Assembly (NCBI RefSeq): GCF_013009075.1
Contig: NZ_CP053108.1
Span: 1,860,001 to 1,924,000, forward strand
Direction of reading: 5' to 3'
DNA length: 64,000 nucleotides
Origin: Halomonas sp. TA22
GTDB lineage: Bacteria; Pseudomonadota; Gammaproteobacteria; Pseudomonadales; Halomonadaceae
Notes under the pieces: generated by a model
The model's input: the letters and a program-made list of their open reading frames with translations, nothing else
What the model was told of the DNA's origin: nothing
The model's database searches: none
Shown here: in pieces, positions 9,031-19,389 of the stretch
Position numbering within the stretch: position 1 is the first letter of the stretch
How the letters are laid out: every line of letters starts with the position of its first letter
Position numbers and translations under genes: made by a program

Positions 9031-10176
9031 CTAGCGACGAAACGGCAGCGCCTGCATGGCCTGAGCACGATAGGCTTCCATATGGTGCTTCTCATCGCGA
9101 CAGAATCTGGCCACCGCGTCATGCAGTTGCGGGTCGGCAATATGGTGCAGCGAGCGTAGCGCGACCGGGGCGAATCCACGGCTGAGCTTGTGCTCGCCCT
9201 GGGTGCCCGGGTCGAACCGCGTCAAGCCCCGCGCCAGGCAGTGTTCGATGCCCTGGTAGTAGCATGCCTCAAAGTGCAGGCAGTCGGCCTGTACCTCGCT
9301 GCCCCAGTAGCGGCCGTAGAGCGTGCGGCTGCCCTGCAGGCAGAGGGCGGCAGCAACGGGCCGTCCCTTGAAGCGCGCCTGCACCAGCACCAGCGCGTCC
9401 GGCAGGCTATCGCGCAGCCGCTCGAAGAACGCCAGGTTCAGGTACCCCTGCTGCCCCCGCTCGAGGTAGGTGATGCGGTAGCAGTCATAGAAGTGTGCCA
9501 GGGCCGCGTCATCGATCTCACTACCGGTCAGGCGAACCAGCTCGAGCCCCTGCTCGGCGACGATGCGGCGCTCCCGGCGAATCTCCTTGCGCCGCTTCGA
9601 GGTCATCGCGGCCAGAAAGCCCTCGAAGTCGCCAAAGTTGCGGTCCTGCCACTGGAACTGCACGCCGTGACGCTCGATCAGCCCCGGACGCACCTGTCGC
9701 CAGGCATCGACCTCCTGCGCTTCGGCGAACAGCAGGTGCCAGCTGGAACGCGAGCCCGCCTCCCAGGCCTCGGCGAAGCGTGCCATGGCCGCGTGGCGGT
9801 CGACTCCCTCGGCCAGTACGATTCGCGGCCCCGGGGCCGGAGTGAACGGGATCGCCGTCAGCCCCTTGGGATAGTAGCGTCCGCCGGCGCGCTCCCAGGC
9901 ATCGGCCCACCCCCAGTCGAAGACGTACTCGCCGCGGGAATGGTACTTGTCGTAATGCGGCATCGCACCCACCAGGGTCGTGCCCTGCCACAGGCCGAAG
10001 TGCCGGGGTACCCAGCCGGTCTCGGGCGAGACCGCACCGCTGCCCTCCAGGGCGGCGAGGAATTCGTGACGCAGGAAGGGGTGGTCGTCGTCCACCAGGG
10101 CGTTCCAGCCGGCGCGGGGCAGCGCCTCGATGGAGGATACCTCGCGCAGTGTCAGTGACGTTTCGAGGTTCTGCAT
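9031..10176 (-). CDS. FemAB-like acyltransferase (DUF482 / GNAT superfamily)
   Basis: About 381 aa from the ATG at 10176, preceded by GGAGAG at good spacing; the frame is open to 10233 but lacks a ribosome site there. The sequence matches the peptidogalycan biosynthesis/recognition family (PF04339): HPFLRHEFLAALEGSGAV near the N-terminus, a central SKRRKEIRRERR motif, YLNLAFFERL, and the C-terminal FDPGTQGEHKLSRGF block. The fold is that of two linked GNAT-like domains as in FemAB amino-acyl transferases. The true substrate is unknown. It is a single gene between ftsB and gap, transcribed with them in direction but separated by gaps. Confidence 0.85.
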   Translation of the reverse strand: MQNLETSLTLREVSSIEALPRAGWNALVDDDHPFLRHEFLAALEGSGAVSPETGWVPRHFGLWQGTTLVGAMPHYDKYHSRGEYVFDWGWADAWERAGGRYYPKGLTAIPFTPAPGPRIVLAEGVDRHAAMARFAEAWEAGSRSSWHLLFAEAQEVDAWRQVRPGLIERHGVQFQWQDRNFGDFEGFLAAMTSKRRKEIRRERRIVAEQGLELVRLTGSEIDDAALAHFYDCYRITYLERGQQGYLNLAFFERLRDSLPDALVLVQARFKGRPVAAALCLQGSRTLYGRYWGSEVQADCLHFEACYYQGIEHCLARGLTRFDPGTQGEHKLSRGFAPVALRSLHHIADPQLHDAVARFCRDEKHHMEAYRAQAMQALPFRR

Positions 10177-10248
10177 GACGAGACTCTCCGCCGTCGGAAA
10201 AGGAGCCTCAGGATAGACGGCGGAGTACGCCACTGAAAGCCGTGCGGC

Positions 10249-11250
10249 CTAGCTTGCGGCCTGCATCACCAATGCGGTGTCCAGCATGCGGTTGGAGAAG
10301 CCCCACTCATTGTCGTACCAGGCCATGACCTTGACCATGCGGCCCTTGACGCGGGTATGGTTGGCATCGAACACGCCGGAACGGGCGTCGTGGTTGAAGT
10401 CGATCGACACCAGCGGCTGCGCGTTCACCCCCAGCACCTTGGAGCCCTCCGCCGCCTTGGCCACGATCTCGTTGATCTCCTCCTTGGTGGTATCGCGGCC
10501 GGCGGTGAAGACCAGGTCAACCAGCGAGACGTTGATCACCGGCACCCGCACCGCCAGGCCATCGAACTTGCCGGTCAGTTCCGGCAACACCAGTCCTACC
10601 GCCGCCGCCGCGCCGGTCTTGGTGGGGATCATCGAGTGGGTGGCACTGCGTGCCCGATAGGGGTCGCTGTGGTAGACATCGATCAAGTGCTGGTCGTTGG
10701 TGTAGGCGTGCACCGTGGTCATCAGGCCGCTTTCGATGCCGACGCTGTCGTTGAGCGCCTTGGCCAACGGGGCCAGGCAGTTGGTGGTGCAGGAGGCATT
10801 GGAGACCACCTTGTGTTCGGCAGTGAGCACCTGCTCGTTGACACCGAACACCACGGTGGCATCGGCATCCGGGCTGGGCGCGGAGATCAGCACGCGCTTG
10901 GCGCCAGCCTCGAGGTGCTTGGCGGCGGCTTCACGCTTGGTGAATAGGCCGGTGCACTCCATCACCAGATCCACTTCGAGAGATTGCCACGGCAGGCTGG
11001 CCGGATCGCGCTCGGAGAAGGTCCGGATACGCTCGCCATCGATGCTCAGGCTCTCGCCGTCATGGCTGACGGAAAACGGGAAATATCCATGAACCGTGTC
11101 ATGCTTGAGAAGGTGGGCGTTGATGGAGGGGTTACCCAAGTCATTGATCGCAACGACCTCGACGCTCCCGCGATAGTCGTTTTCGTAAAGTGCGCGAACG
11201 ATATTACGGCCGATACGACCAAAACCGTTGATAGCGATGCGTAGGGGCAT
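10249..11250 (-). CDS. gap: Type I glyceraldehyde-3-phosphate dehydrogenase
   Basis: A 333-aa NAD-type GAPDH. The Rossmann start [15 protein letters not shown], the catalytic cysteine in [15 protein letters not shown] (about residue 152), the His-containing [10 protein letters not shown], and [12 protein letters not shown] at the C-terminus are all present. AINDLG after the second strand carries the Asp that favours NAD over NADP. It is divergent from edd across a 186-bp gap, so both may share control; in the Entner-Doudoroff route GAPDH handles the triose phosphate from KDPG cleavage. Confidence 0.96.
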   Translation of the reverse strand: MPLRIAINGFGRIGRNIVRALYENDYRGSVEVVAINDLGNPSINAHLLKHDTVHGYFPFSVSHDGESLSIDGERIRTFSERDPASLPWQSLEVDLVMECTGLFTKREAAAKHLEAGAKRVLISAPSPDADATVVFGVNEQVLTAEHKVVSNASCTTNCLAPLAKALNDSVGIESGLMTTVHAYTNDQHLIDVYHSDPYRARSATHSMIPTKTGAAAAVGLVLPELTGKFDGLAVRVPVINVSLVDLVFTAGRDTTKEEINEIVAKAAEGSKVLGVNAQPLVSIDFNHDARSGVFDANHTRVKGRMVKVMAWYDNEWGFSNRMLDTALVMQAAS

Positions 11251-11389
11251 GATGGCCTCCTTTATCCATGAACCTTACTGAGTGGCGGCACTCTCCTATC
11301 GTCAGGATAGACAGCGTGTGCCCAGCCCTTGGAAATATTCCTGTGAAGAGAATAAGCCTATCGAAAACATGATGAGGCACCCAAGTTTT

Positions 11390-11403
11390 TGCTAACGTTA
11401 CCA
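11390..11403. promoter_or_regulatory. LacI-family operator upstream of edd
   Basis: TGCTAACGTTACCA is a near-perfect inverted repeat with the central CG typical of LacI/GntR-type operators, 34 bp before the edd start and inside the gap/edd divergent gap. It resembles gluconate-repressor sites (TGTTA-CG-TAACA type). No LacI regulator is encoded in the window. Confidence 0.55.
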
Positions 11404-11436
11404 AACTGCCACTCACCATAGCTAGCGAGGTCTTCC

Positions 11437-13322
<1,886 letters not shown>

Positions 13323-13326
<4 letters not shown>

Positions 13327-14288
13327 GCGATCCGGCGCTTGTCGGCGACATCGGCGGTACCAATGCGCGTTTCGCGCTGGTGGAGAGAGGCAATCTCGAG
13401 CCTCGAGAGATCCTGCGCCTGTCCTGCGCCGACTACCCGACACTGAGTGCAGCGATACGCGACTATCTTGCCCGAGTCGACTTGGGCGAGGAGAGCCTGA
13501 CCCAGGCCTGCCTGGCCTTTGCCTGCCCCGTGCATGCCGACCTGGTGCGCCTGACCAACAACCACTGGTCCTTCTCCAAGCGTGCCGTAAAGGATGAGCT
13601 GGGTCTGACGAGCCTGAAGGTGATCAACGACTTCACCGCCCAGGCGCTAGGGGTACCCCATGTCAGGCCCGAGGAGCTACATGCCATTGGCGGCGGCCAG
13701 GCGATCGAGAGTGCCGTCAAACTGGTGATCGGCCCGGGCACGGGACTCGGCGTGGCTGGCGTCTTTCCAGGGCAGCACGGCTGGATCCCGCTACCCACCG
13801 AGGGCGGTCATGTCACCTTCGCCCCTACCGACGAGCGCGAGGCAAACCTGCTGCGCTACTTCCGCAATCGCTATGGCCGGGTGTCGGTGGAACGCATCCT
13901 GTGCGGCCAGGGTCTGCTCGATCTCTACGGCGCCCACTGCTCGCTCAAGGGGGCCAAGCCACGCTACACCACGCCGGCAGAAGTGACCGACGCGGCGAAC
14001 GAGGGCGATGACATCGCCGTGGATACCGTGCAACGCTTCCTGAAGATTCTCGGCGACGTGAGTGGCGATGCGGCACTCACCCTGGGCGCGCAGGGCGGTG
14101 TCTATCTCTGCGGCGGCATTCTGCCGCGCCTGCTCGAATGGATGCCGCAAAGCCGTTTTCGCGATGCGTTTGCCGACAAGGGACGCATGAGTGATTACAC
14201 TGCGGACATTCCCACCTGGGTGGTCACCGCGCCGTGGACTGGCCTGCTGGGGGCGGCCGAGGCCCTGCACAATGAGGAGGTAGCGTGA
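13323..14288 (+). CDS. glk: Glucokinase
   Basis: A 321-aa ATP-dependent glucokinase of the bacterial Glk/ROK-like fold. Visible are the phosphate-1 loop [21 protein letters not shown], the catalytic-region [11 protein letters not shown] with its Asp, [12 protein letters not shown], and the [10 protein letters not shown] motif. It overlaps edd by 4 bp and its stop overlaps the GTG start of the mutarotase gene. The product glucose-6-phosphate feeds Zwf and Edd. Confidence 0.96.
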
Positions 14289-15235
14289 TACCGGCATCTT
14301 TACGAGCACTACTCGACGAGACCCAGGGCCAGCGCTTTGCGCGTTGGGCCGAACGCGACGTATGGCTGGCCAATGCGCCCTGGGGGGAACTGGCGATATC
14401 ACTTCAGGGCGCACAGGTACTGCACTTTCTACCTGCGCCCGAGGCCACGCAAGCCGCAGGCGCTCCACCCGCGTCCGAGACCTTCGAATCTACGCAGGAC
14501 GACAGCCTTGTGGCGGGGGGCTGGCTGTGGGTCACGCCCACACCACAAGCGCCGCCTGGGGCGATTCGCGGCGGCATACCGCTGTGCTGGCCGTGGTTCG
14601 CCGACGAGCATACCGCCGATGAGTCGCCGGATCGTTCAGGGCCGATGCATGGCCCGGCGCGCAAGGCCGATTGGCAGCTAGATGCGGTGGATGAGCATGA
14701 GGAGGGCATTGAAGTGCACCTCTCCCCCACCGCCCGCTTGCATTCACAACTGATTCCCCGTGCGGTGGTCCAGGCCAATGCCCAGCGGCTGCATGTCGAG
14801 CTGATCACCGAACATGTCGGCGAGACGCCGGTCAAGTTCACCGCGGCTTTGCACAGCTACCTGAGCGTGGCCGACGCCCATGCCTGTCGGGTCGAAGGGC
14901 TTGCCGGCGCGCGCTATCTCGATAAGCTCAGGGATTTTGCCGACACCCAGCAGCAAGGCGAACTGGGGGTGCGCGGCGCACTGGACCGCATCTATGAATC
15001 CAATCGCGCCACCGTGCTCGACGATGGTCAGCGGCGCCTGCGCATCGCCAAGCAGGGCAGCGACTCCACCGTGGTCTGGCATCCCGGGGATGACTTACCG
15101 CCCGACACTTCTCGCGAGGCGAGCCGGCATTTTCTGTGCATCGAGGCGGCCTGTACCCGCCTCGACCCGGTCTGGCTGGTCCCCGGCGCCCAGCACCTGC
15201 TCGGCACCACCCTGACGAGGGAGCCGATATCATGA
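14285..15235 (+). CDS. D-hexose-6-phosphate mutarotase (YeaD family)
   Basis: A 316-aa galactose-mutarotase-like beta-sandwich protein, starting at GTG in a GTGA overlap with glk. The family signature GGIPLCWPWF is followed by GPMHGPARKADW (with the active-site His) and FTAALHSYLSVAD (second His); the late catalytic Glu region is less clear to me. YeaD-type enzymes interconvert alpha and beta glucose-6-phosphate, which fits its place directly behind glucokinase. The insert with ASETFESTQDDSLVAGG is longer than usual. Confidence 0.88.
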   Translation: MIPASLRALLDETQGQRFARWAERDVWLANAPWGELAISLQGAQVLHFLPAPEATQAAGAPPASETFESTQDDSLVAGGWLWVTPTPQAPPGAIRGGIPLCWPWFADEHTADESPDRSGPMHGPARKADWQLDAVDEHEEGIEVHLSPTARLHSQLIPRAVVQANAQRLHVELITEHVGETPVKFTAALHSYLSVADAHACRVEGLAGARYLDKLRDFADTQQQGELGVRGALDRIYESNRATVLDDGQRRLRIAKQGSDSTVVWHPGDDLPPDTSREASRHFLCIEAACTRLDPVWLVPGAQHLLGTTLTREPIS

Positions 15236-16107
15236 GCGAGCCCGCACTGCTGGATGCCCCCTTCATGCTGGGCATGATGCGTCTGCATGAGAGCGACAGC
15301 CTGCGCACTCCCGAGCGGCTCGCCGATTGGATAGAGGCACGCCTCGATCAGGGGCTCTGCTGGTTCGATCATGCCGACATCTATGGGGACCGCCTCGGCG
15401 AGACACTGTTCGGCGAGGCACTGCGGGTGCGACCGGGACTCGCCAGCCGCGTGCGTATCGTCACCAAGGCCGGCATCGTCACGCCGGCCCGTGATACTTC
15501 ACGATTCGCCATCAAGCACTACAACAGCTCGGCGGCCTATATCACCCAGGCCATCGACTCCGCACTCGCCCGGCTGGGCGTCGAACGCCTCGATCACTTC
15601 CTGCTGCAGCGTCACGATCCGCTCATGGAGGCCGAAGCCACCGCCAGGGCGCTCGACGATGCCATCGACTCGGGCAAGATAGGCGCGGTAGGGGTTGCCA
15701 ACTTCCTGCCCGAACAGTGGCGGAGATTACAGGCATGCATGCACTACCGCCTCTCCAGCCACCAGCTGCAGCTGTCGCTGGCCCACCCCGAGCCGCTCTT
15801 CGATGGGCTCTACGATGCGATGATTCGTGACGGTCTCAAGCCCATGGCCTGGTCGCCGCTGGGTGGAGGAATCGTGTTCGAGGATGTGCTGGGCGAAAGC
15901 CTGTCGAACCTGGCACCACAGTTCGGCACCAGTTCGGCTGGCCTGGCCCTGGCCTGGCTGCGCGGGCTACCGGGCAAACCGGTACCGATTGTCAGTACTC
16001 TCAAGGAGGAGCGTATCGATGAGCTGCTCGGTGGGGCCGGGCTCGCCCTGGATCGCCCCACTTGGTTTGCTCTGCTGGAAGAGGCACGTAGCGAGCGTGT
16101 CGCCTAG
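15232..16107 (+). CDS. Aldo/keto reductase, YdhF-like
   Basis: About 291 aa from the ATG at 15232, which overlaps the mutarotase stop (ATGA); an open frame upstream to 15136 is only read-through in the mutarotase gene. A TIM-barrel NADPH oxidoreductase with the catalytic Asp and Tyr in FDHADIYGDRLGE, the Lys in IVTKAGIV, and the SVANF-like GAVGVANFLPEQW strand. MAWSPLGGG and the ordering match the YdhF/COG4989 branch. The substrate is unknown; being fourth in the edd operon suggests a sugar or sugar-derived aldehyde. Confidence 0.88.
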   Translation: MSEPALLDAPFMLGMMRLHESDSLRTPERLADWIEARLDQGLCWFDHADIYGDRLGETLFGEALRVRPGLASRVRIVTKAGIVTPARDTSRFAIKHYNSSAAYITQAIDSALARLGVERLDHFLLQRHDPLMEAEATARALDDAIDSGKIGAVGVANFLPEQWRRLQACMHYRLSSHQLQLSLAHPEPLFDGLYDAMIRDGLKPMAWSPLGGGIVFEDVLGESLSNLAPQFGTSSAGLALAWLRGLPGKPVPIVSTLKEERIDELLGGAGLALDRPTWFALLEEARSERVA

Positions 16108-16143
16108 GTGTCGGCTCGCCCTTAGCGCTCGTTCAACCGGGTG

Positions 16144-16785
16144 TCAGCGGACGCGAGGCCTCTCGCCCAGGAAATGCTCGGTACGGTAGGTCACTTCATT
16201 GCCCAGCCCATGGCGGGTCTCCCTGACCAGGGGGCCCGAGAGATGCTCGCCGCGCTCGCCAATCACCTCGCGCACGGCCATGGGCTGCACATTGGCCGGC
16301 GGCATGTGCACCTCGATCAAGTAGTTGCCATCCGGCAGGCCACTGCCCGGGCCGAATGGTCCCGCTTCAAAAGTGCCGTCGCTTACGTTGACGCGCGATT
16401 GCCAGCGCACACGGCTGGTCTCGCGCTCGACCACGACTCGCAGCTGCGTCGCCTCCGGCAGGTTGCTATACCCACGGATCACCATCTGGCGACGGCTATC
16501 GAGACCGGCCTCCACTTCGATCTCCACAGGCTCAGCCATCGTCTCCACATGGGAAGCCGGCGCCGCACTCTGCTCTTCAATGGGCTCTTCACTGAGCGCT
16601 CTCTGCCCTACCTGCTCGTCCGGTGCTGCTGACTGTTCGGATTGCACGTCCGGCGCGACTTCCGCCGACGGTCGCTCATCGACGGATTCGGCACCGCCGC
16701 CATTGCCCTCGTTACCACACCCATGCAGCGCTGTTACTGCCAGCAAGACCAGCACGAGCCTGCGATACCCATTCGCTGCCATCAT
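16144..16785 (-). CDS. Hypothetical lipoprotein with C-terminal beta domain
   Basis: I do not recognise a family. The 213-aa product has a lipoprotein signal (LVLLAVTALHGC, Cys at about 23), a Ser/Glu/Ala-rich disordered linker (about 25-85), and a C-terminal domain of about 120 residues with alternating strand-like stretches (VVVERETSRVRWQSRVNV, GNYLIEVHMPP) that could form an immunoglobulin-like sandwich. AGGGG stands before the first of two ATGs. It is convergent with the edd operon and stands alone. Likely anchored in the outer or inner membrane facing the periplasm. Confidence 0.75.
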   Translation of the reverse strand: MMAANGYRRLVLVLLAVTALHGCGNEGNGGGAESVDERPSAEVAPDVQSEQSAAPDEQVGQRALSEEPIEEQSAAPASHVETMAEPVEIEVEAGLDSRRQMVIRGYSNLPEATQLRVVVERETSRVRWQSRVNVSDGTFEAGPFGPGSGLPDGNYLIEVHMPPANVQPMAVREVIGERGEHLSGPLVRETRHGLGNEVTYRTEHFLGERPRVR

Positions 16786-17028
16786 CTACGACCCCTAGCC
16801 TTCAACCAATCGGCAACCACTTCATCTTCTAACCTTCGCTTATAGACACCCAATATCAACCCCTTGCTCACCAATAAGGCAAATTCCCTCTACGCAGCCG
16901 CCTCGATCGATTAGCAAGTTTTAACGTGGTCGCAACACACCGCACTTGCGACTGCTCGATTTCCAGCTAGCTTGAAATCGACGCATTACCTTGCGAACGG
17001 AATCCCCATCATCTTCATGGAGCAAAAC

Positions 17029-17520
17029 ATGATGATCAAAGACGCTACTGAACTCTTCACTCGCCTGCTGTCCGAAGCCAATAGTGCCGAGAAGCAGATG
17101 ACCCGCGCGCTGCCGAAAATGGCCCGCGCCGCAGGCGACCCTCAACTGGTCGAGGCGATCAAGCACCACCTCGAAGAGACGCGTACTCAGGTCGAACGTC
17201 TTGAGCAGGCTGCCGATACCGTGCCAGACATTCGTATCAAGCGCATCAAGAACTACAGCATGGAGAGCCTGATCGAAGAAGCGCAGGAGCTGATCGATGC
17301 CTGCGAAAAGGGCCCCCTGCTGGATGCGGCGCTGATCGGCGCAATGCAAAAGGCCGAGCATTATGAAATCGCCGCCTATGGCACCCTATGCGCCATGGCC
17401 GACCAGCTGGGCTATACCGAGGCGAAAAATATCCTGGCCGAAACGCTCAAGGAGGAGAAGTCCACCGATGAGAAGCTCACTACGCTGGCCAAGAGCAGCG
17501 TGAACAAGAAAGCGGGATGA
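17029..17520 (+). CDS. Ferritin-like DUF892 (YciE-type) stress protein
   Basis: About 163 aa from the ATG at 17029 (GGAG six bases before); the upstream frame to 16972 lacks a ribosome site. An all-helical protein matching DUF892: FTRLLSEANSAEKQMTRALPKMARAA, the HHLEETRTQVERLEQA helix, and QKAEHYEIAAYGTL with the Glu/His pair expected of a ferritin-like di-metal site. YciE/YciF-type proteins are stress-induced in enterobacteria; metal binding here is inferred. A strong terminator follows 35 bp later, so it is monocistronic. Confidence 0.88.
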   Translation: MMIKDATELFTRLLSEANSAEKQMTRALPKMARAAGDPQLVEAIKHHLEETRTQVERLEQAADTVPDIRIKRIKNYSMESLIEEAQELIDACEKGPLLDAALIGAMQKAEHYEIAAYGTLCAMADQLGYTEAKNILAETLKEEKSTDEKLTTLAKSSVNKKAG

Positions 17521-17554
17521 TCGCGGATCACTGACTCGCCCAAGCATCGGCCGG

Positions 17555-17587
17555 AAAACCCCAACCTCATGACAGGTTGGGGTTTTT
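17555..17587 (+). terminator. Intrinsic terminator of the DUF892 gene
   Basis: AAAACCCCAACCT pairs with AGGTTGGGGTTTT around a 6-nt loop and is followed by TTTTTCTT. Confidence 0.9.
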
Positions 17588-17689
17588 CTTGCTTATAGTA
17601 AGCGACTATCGGAAAGCTTGAGTAAATTATGCTGCGACGCAGCAAGAATGAGCCTATGGTGAGTGAGTACACCGCCCTGGAGGCTCATC

Positions 17690-17821
17690 ATGCAAAACCT
17701 ACCGTTGAAGCAACAGCCCTATGATACAGAGGTGCTGGAGTTCTGGGCACGACAGGCACAGCTGCAGCGCGCCGCAATGGATGCCTTCGCTGCCTATCTC
17801 TACACCAGCGCCAACCGATAA
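17690..17821 (+). CDS. Unrecognised 43-aa small protein
   Basis: A short ORF that I translated by hand: it starts MQNLPLKQQPYDTEVLEFW, is mostly one predicted amphipathic helix with the stretch ARQAQLQRAAMDAFAAYLY, and ends TSANR. GGAGG sits 6 nt before the ATG, an intrinsic terminator (17823-17856) begins one base after the stop codon, and another terminator lies 100 bp upstream. That framing makes it a convincing independent small gene. No family recognised; the helix could bind a surface or partner, for example as small granule-associated proteins do, but this is only a guess. Confidence 0.72.
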   Translation: MQNLPLKQQPYDTEVLEFWARQAQLQRAAMDAFAAYLYTSANR

Positions 17822-17822
17822 C

Positions 17823-17856
17823 AAAAAAGCCCGACCTTCACAGGTGGGGCTTTTCC
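17823..17856 (+). terminator. Intrinsic terminator of the 43-aa gene
   Basis: AAAAGCCC and GGGCTTTT arms with an inner CCT/AGG pair, ending in TTTT, directly after the stop codon. Confidence 0.85.
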
Positions 17857-18249
17857 GAGTTCTGCGTCCGTGTCATGCGCTTCACGAGACATCCTGTCCG
17901 TGCATCCATGTGCTTTTCGAGCAATCCGTGCCCGACCTTCCTTGAGTAGTGCTCCTTGCTGTGATGTCAGGATGCCAATTCGATCATCGCTTGAAACTAA
18001 CCCAGGTTAATTTTTAACGTACGTGATAACCGACAATTTCAGTAGGACAAATAATCTCACCTTTCCGTCTGGCTACTGAACCACTTGCCGCGGGCGGCGT
18101 CTCTCTTGTTGCGTACAATGGCGCGCCCCGCGCCCTACCGCGGTTCGAAAACGACACCTGCCCGGTGCCACACTGGCAGCTGCTGATCCGCGATACTGAG
18201 GTAGATAGCGACTATACCTTGGTGGCCGAATGGGGCGAGGAAGCCAGCA
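17857..18249. other. Left flank of the island; no complete gene seen
   Basis: No gene with a start and ribosome site is visible. From about 18024 a + strand frame without stops runs about 78 codons to a TGA at 18256-18258, overlapping the gpS-like start; it includes PRFENDTCPVPHWQLLIRD, which looks like coding sequence but lacks an evident start. It may be the tail of another lost phage gene. Confidence 0.4.
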
Positions 18250-18608
18250 ATGGCGGATGACCTGAAGGCCCTGGAAGAGTGGGTGGCCCCGCTACTCGCC
18301 AAGCTCGAAGCCAAGGAGCGCCGGGCACTGGCCCGCTCCATTGCGCGGGACTGCGGCGCAGTCAACGCGAGCGCATCCGGGGCCAGACCAACCCCGACGG
18401 CACACCCTACGTTCCCCGCAAGCCTCAGCAATGGCGGGCTCGCCAGGGCAGCATTCGCCGCCGCGCCATGTTCGGCAAGCGCGACCGTATCAAGCGAGAT
18501 GGCCCAACCATTGAATACCCTCAGCGCGAACTGCTCGGCTTCACCGAGCAGGACCGCACGCGCATTCGTGACCTACTGATCGATCACCTGACCCGCCCTG
18601 GCCATTGA
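18250..18608 (+). pseudogene. P2 gpS-like phage tail completion protein, frameshifted and internally deleted
   Basis: The N-terminal frame reads MADDLKALEEWVAPLLAKL followed by EAKERRALARSIARD; near 18352 the homology moves to the frame of 18279, giving RRSQRERIRGQTNPDGTPY, then VPRKPQ, MFGKR and EYPQRELLGFTEQDRTRIRDLL. This is the start, middle and end of the P2 GpS / phage virion morphogenesis family (about 150 aa). The mid-section between MFGKR and the YPxRELLGF motif is missing, so besides the frameshift there is a deletion of a few tens of codons. A relic of a P2-like tail module. Confidence 0.8.
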
Positions 18609-18621
18609 GCCACCAATGAAA

Positions 18622-18651
18622 AGCGCCCTACCGCAATCGCGATAGGGCGCT
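18622..18651. terminator. Bidirectional-type hairpin between gpS relic and antitoxin gene
   Basis: AGCGCCCTA and TAGGGCGCT arms (9 bp). On the minus strand it is followed by TTTTCATT, so it most likely ends the toxin-antitoxin transcript. Confidence 0.6.
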
Positions 18652-18685
18652 CACACTGTCCCCCCTACATACAGTGCCGGTTCTG

Positions 18686-19057
18686 TCAGGTCAGATCGTT
18701 CAGATCCACGCCCAATACCTCGGCGATCCGCTTCAGCACGCTCAGCGAGCCGGTCTTCTTGCCTGACTCGATCTCCGACAGATAGCCCTGGCTGATGCCC
18801 ACCTTCTCGGCCAGCTCGCCCGCACGCAGCCCCCGATATTCGCGGAACACCCGCACCGGCGCCACGTCATCGAGCAACGCATCGACGACGCGGGAAGGAA
18901 AGGACTCCTCGCCCGCGTCGATGCGCGCCCGGGCCTCATTCGCCGCCTGAATGTCGTGATAGTCTTCCGCCTGCTCGAGCAGCGTGGCGTAGTCCTGCTC
19001 GCTCAGCACCACCAGGCGCTCGCCGGCTGGCGTTTGGATGAATTGTGGTGTACCCAT
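18686..19057 (-). CDS. XRE-family antitoxin of a type II toxin-antitoxin pair
   Basis: A 123-aa protein with two parts. The N-terminal half (TPAGERLVVLSEQDYATLLEQ) resembles the toxin-binding region of Phd/HigA-like antitoxins; the C-terminal half is a Cro/CI helix-turn-helix (YRGLRAGELAEKVGISQGYLSEIESGKKTGSLSVLKRIAEVLGV, split here as two helices about residues 73-92 and 97-115). It follows the toxin gene by 21 bp, the toxin-first order of higBA-type modules. It should bind the two TAGCT-NNN-AGCTA palindromes upstream of the toxin gene and repress the operon. Confidence 0.88.
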   Translation of the reverse strand: MGTPQFIQTPAGERLVVLSEQDYATLLEQAEDYHDIQAANEARARIDAGEESFPSRVVDALLDDVAPVRVFREYRGLRAGELAEKVGISQGYLSEIESGKKTGSLSVLKRIAEVLGVDLNDLT

Positions 19058-19078
19058 GGTCTGCTTCCTCGTGATTCG

Positions 19079-19330
19079 TCAACGATAGATGTCGCCGCGG
19101 GCGCCGATCTTGAGCACCAACAACACCGTGCCCTGATCGTCCATGATCACCCGCCAGTCCCCGACCCGCAGCCGGATATACTCGCTGCCAACCAGCGCCT
19201 TGACATTGTTGCGCTGGGCCACCGGATCTTCGGCATAAGCCGTGATCTTACGCCGGATGCGCTGCGCGTCCGGGCGCGGCATGCGCTTCAAGACCTTCAA
19301 GGCATCTCTGCTGTACGAGATCGTTTTCAT
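19079..19330 (-). CDS. RelE/ParE-family toxin
   Basis: An 83-aa basic protein with the RelE fold signature: SRDALKVLKRMPRPDAQRIRRKI helices, then strands with VKALVGSEYIRLRVGDWRVIM and VLKIGARGDIYR. RelE toxins cut mRNA at the ribosome and the C-terminal Arg/Tyr cluster is the usual catalytic set; ParE members instead poison gyrase, and the sequence alone does not decide. First gene of the operon, with a perfect TATAAT box 8 bp before the ATG overlapped by an operator, so the transcript may have a very short leader. Confidence 0.88.
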   Translation of the reverse strand: MKTISYSRDALKVLKRMPRPDAQRIRRKITAYAEDPVAQRNNVKALVGSEYIRLRVGDWRVIMDDQGTVLLVLKIGARGDIYR

Positions 19331-19337
19331 TGCCCCA

Positions 19338-19386
19338 ATTATAGCTTAAAGCTAAAATCGCGCAAATAATTTTAGCTGAAAGCTAA
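19338..19386 (-). promoter_or_regulatory. Toxin-antitoxin promoter with two matched operators
   Basis: On the minus strand TATAAT (19338-19343) is a perfect -10. Two palindromes TAGCT-NNN-AGCTA lie at 19342-19354 and 19373-19385; the second extends to TTAGCT-GAA-AGCTAA. Their centres are 31 bp apart, close to three helical turns, and the first overlaps the -10. Confidence 0.75.
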
Positions 19387-19389
19387 CCC

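Noticed and set aside
9190-10158. A 322-aa + strand ORF opposite the FemAB-like gene
   Set aside because: Antisense shadow; the minus-strand protein has family motifs throughout.
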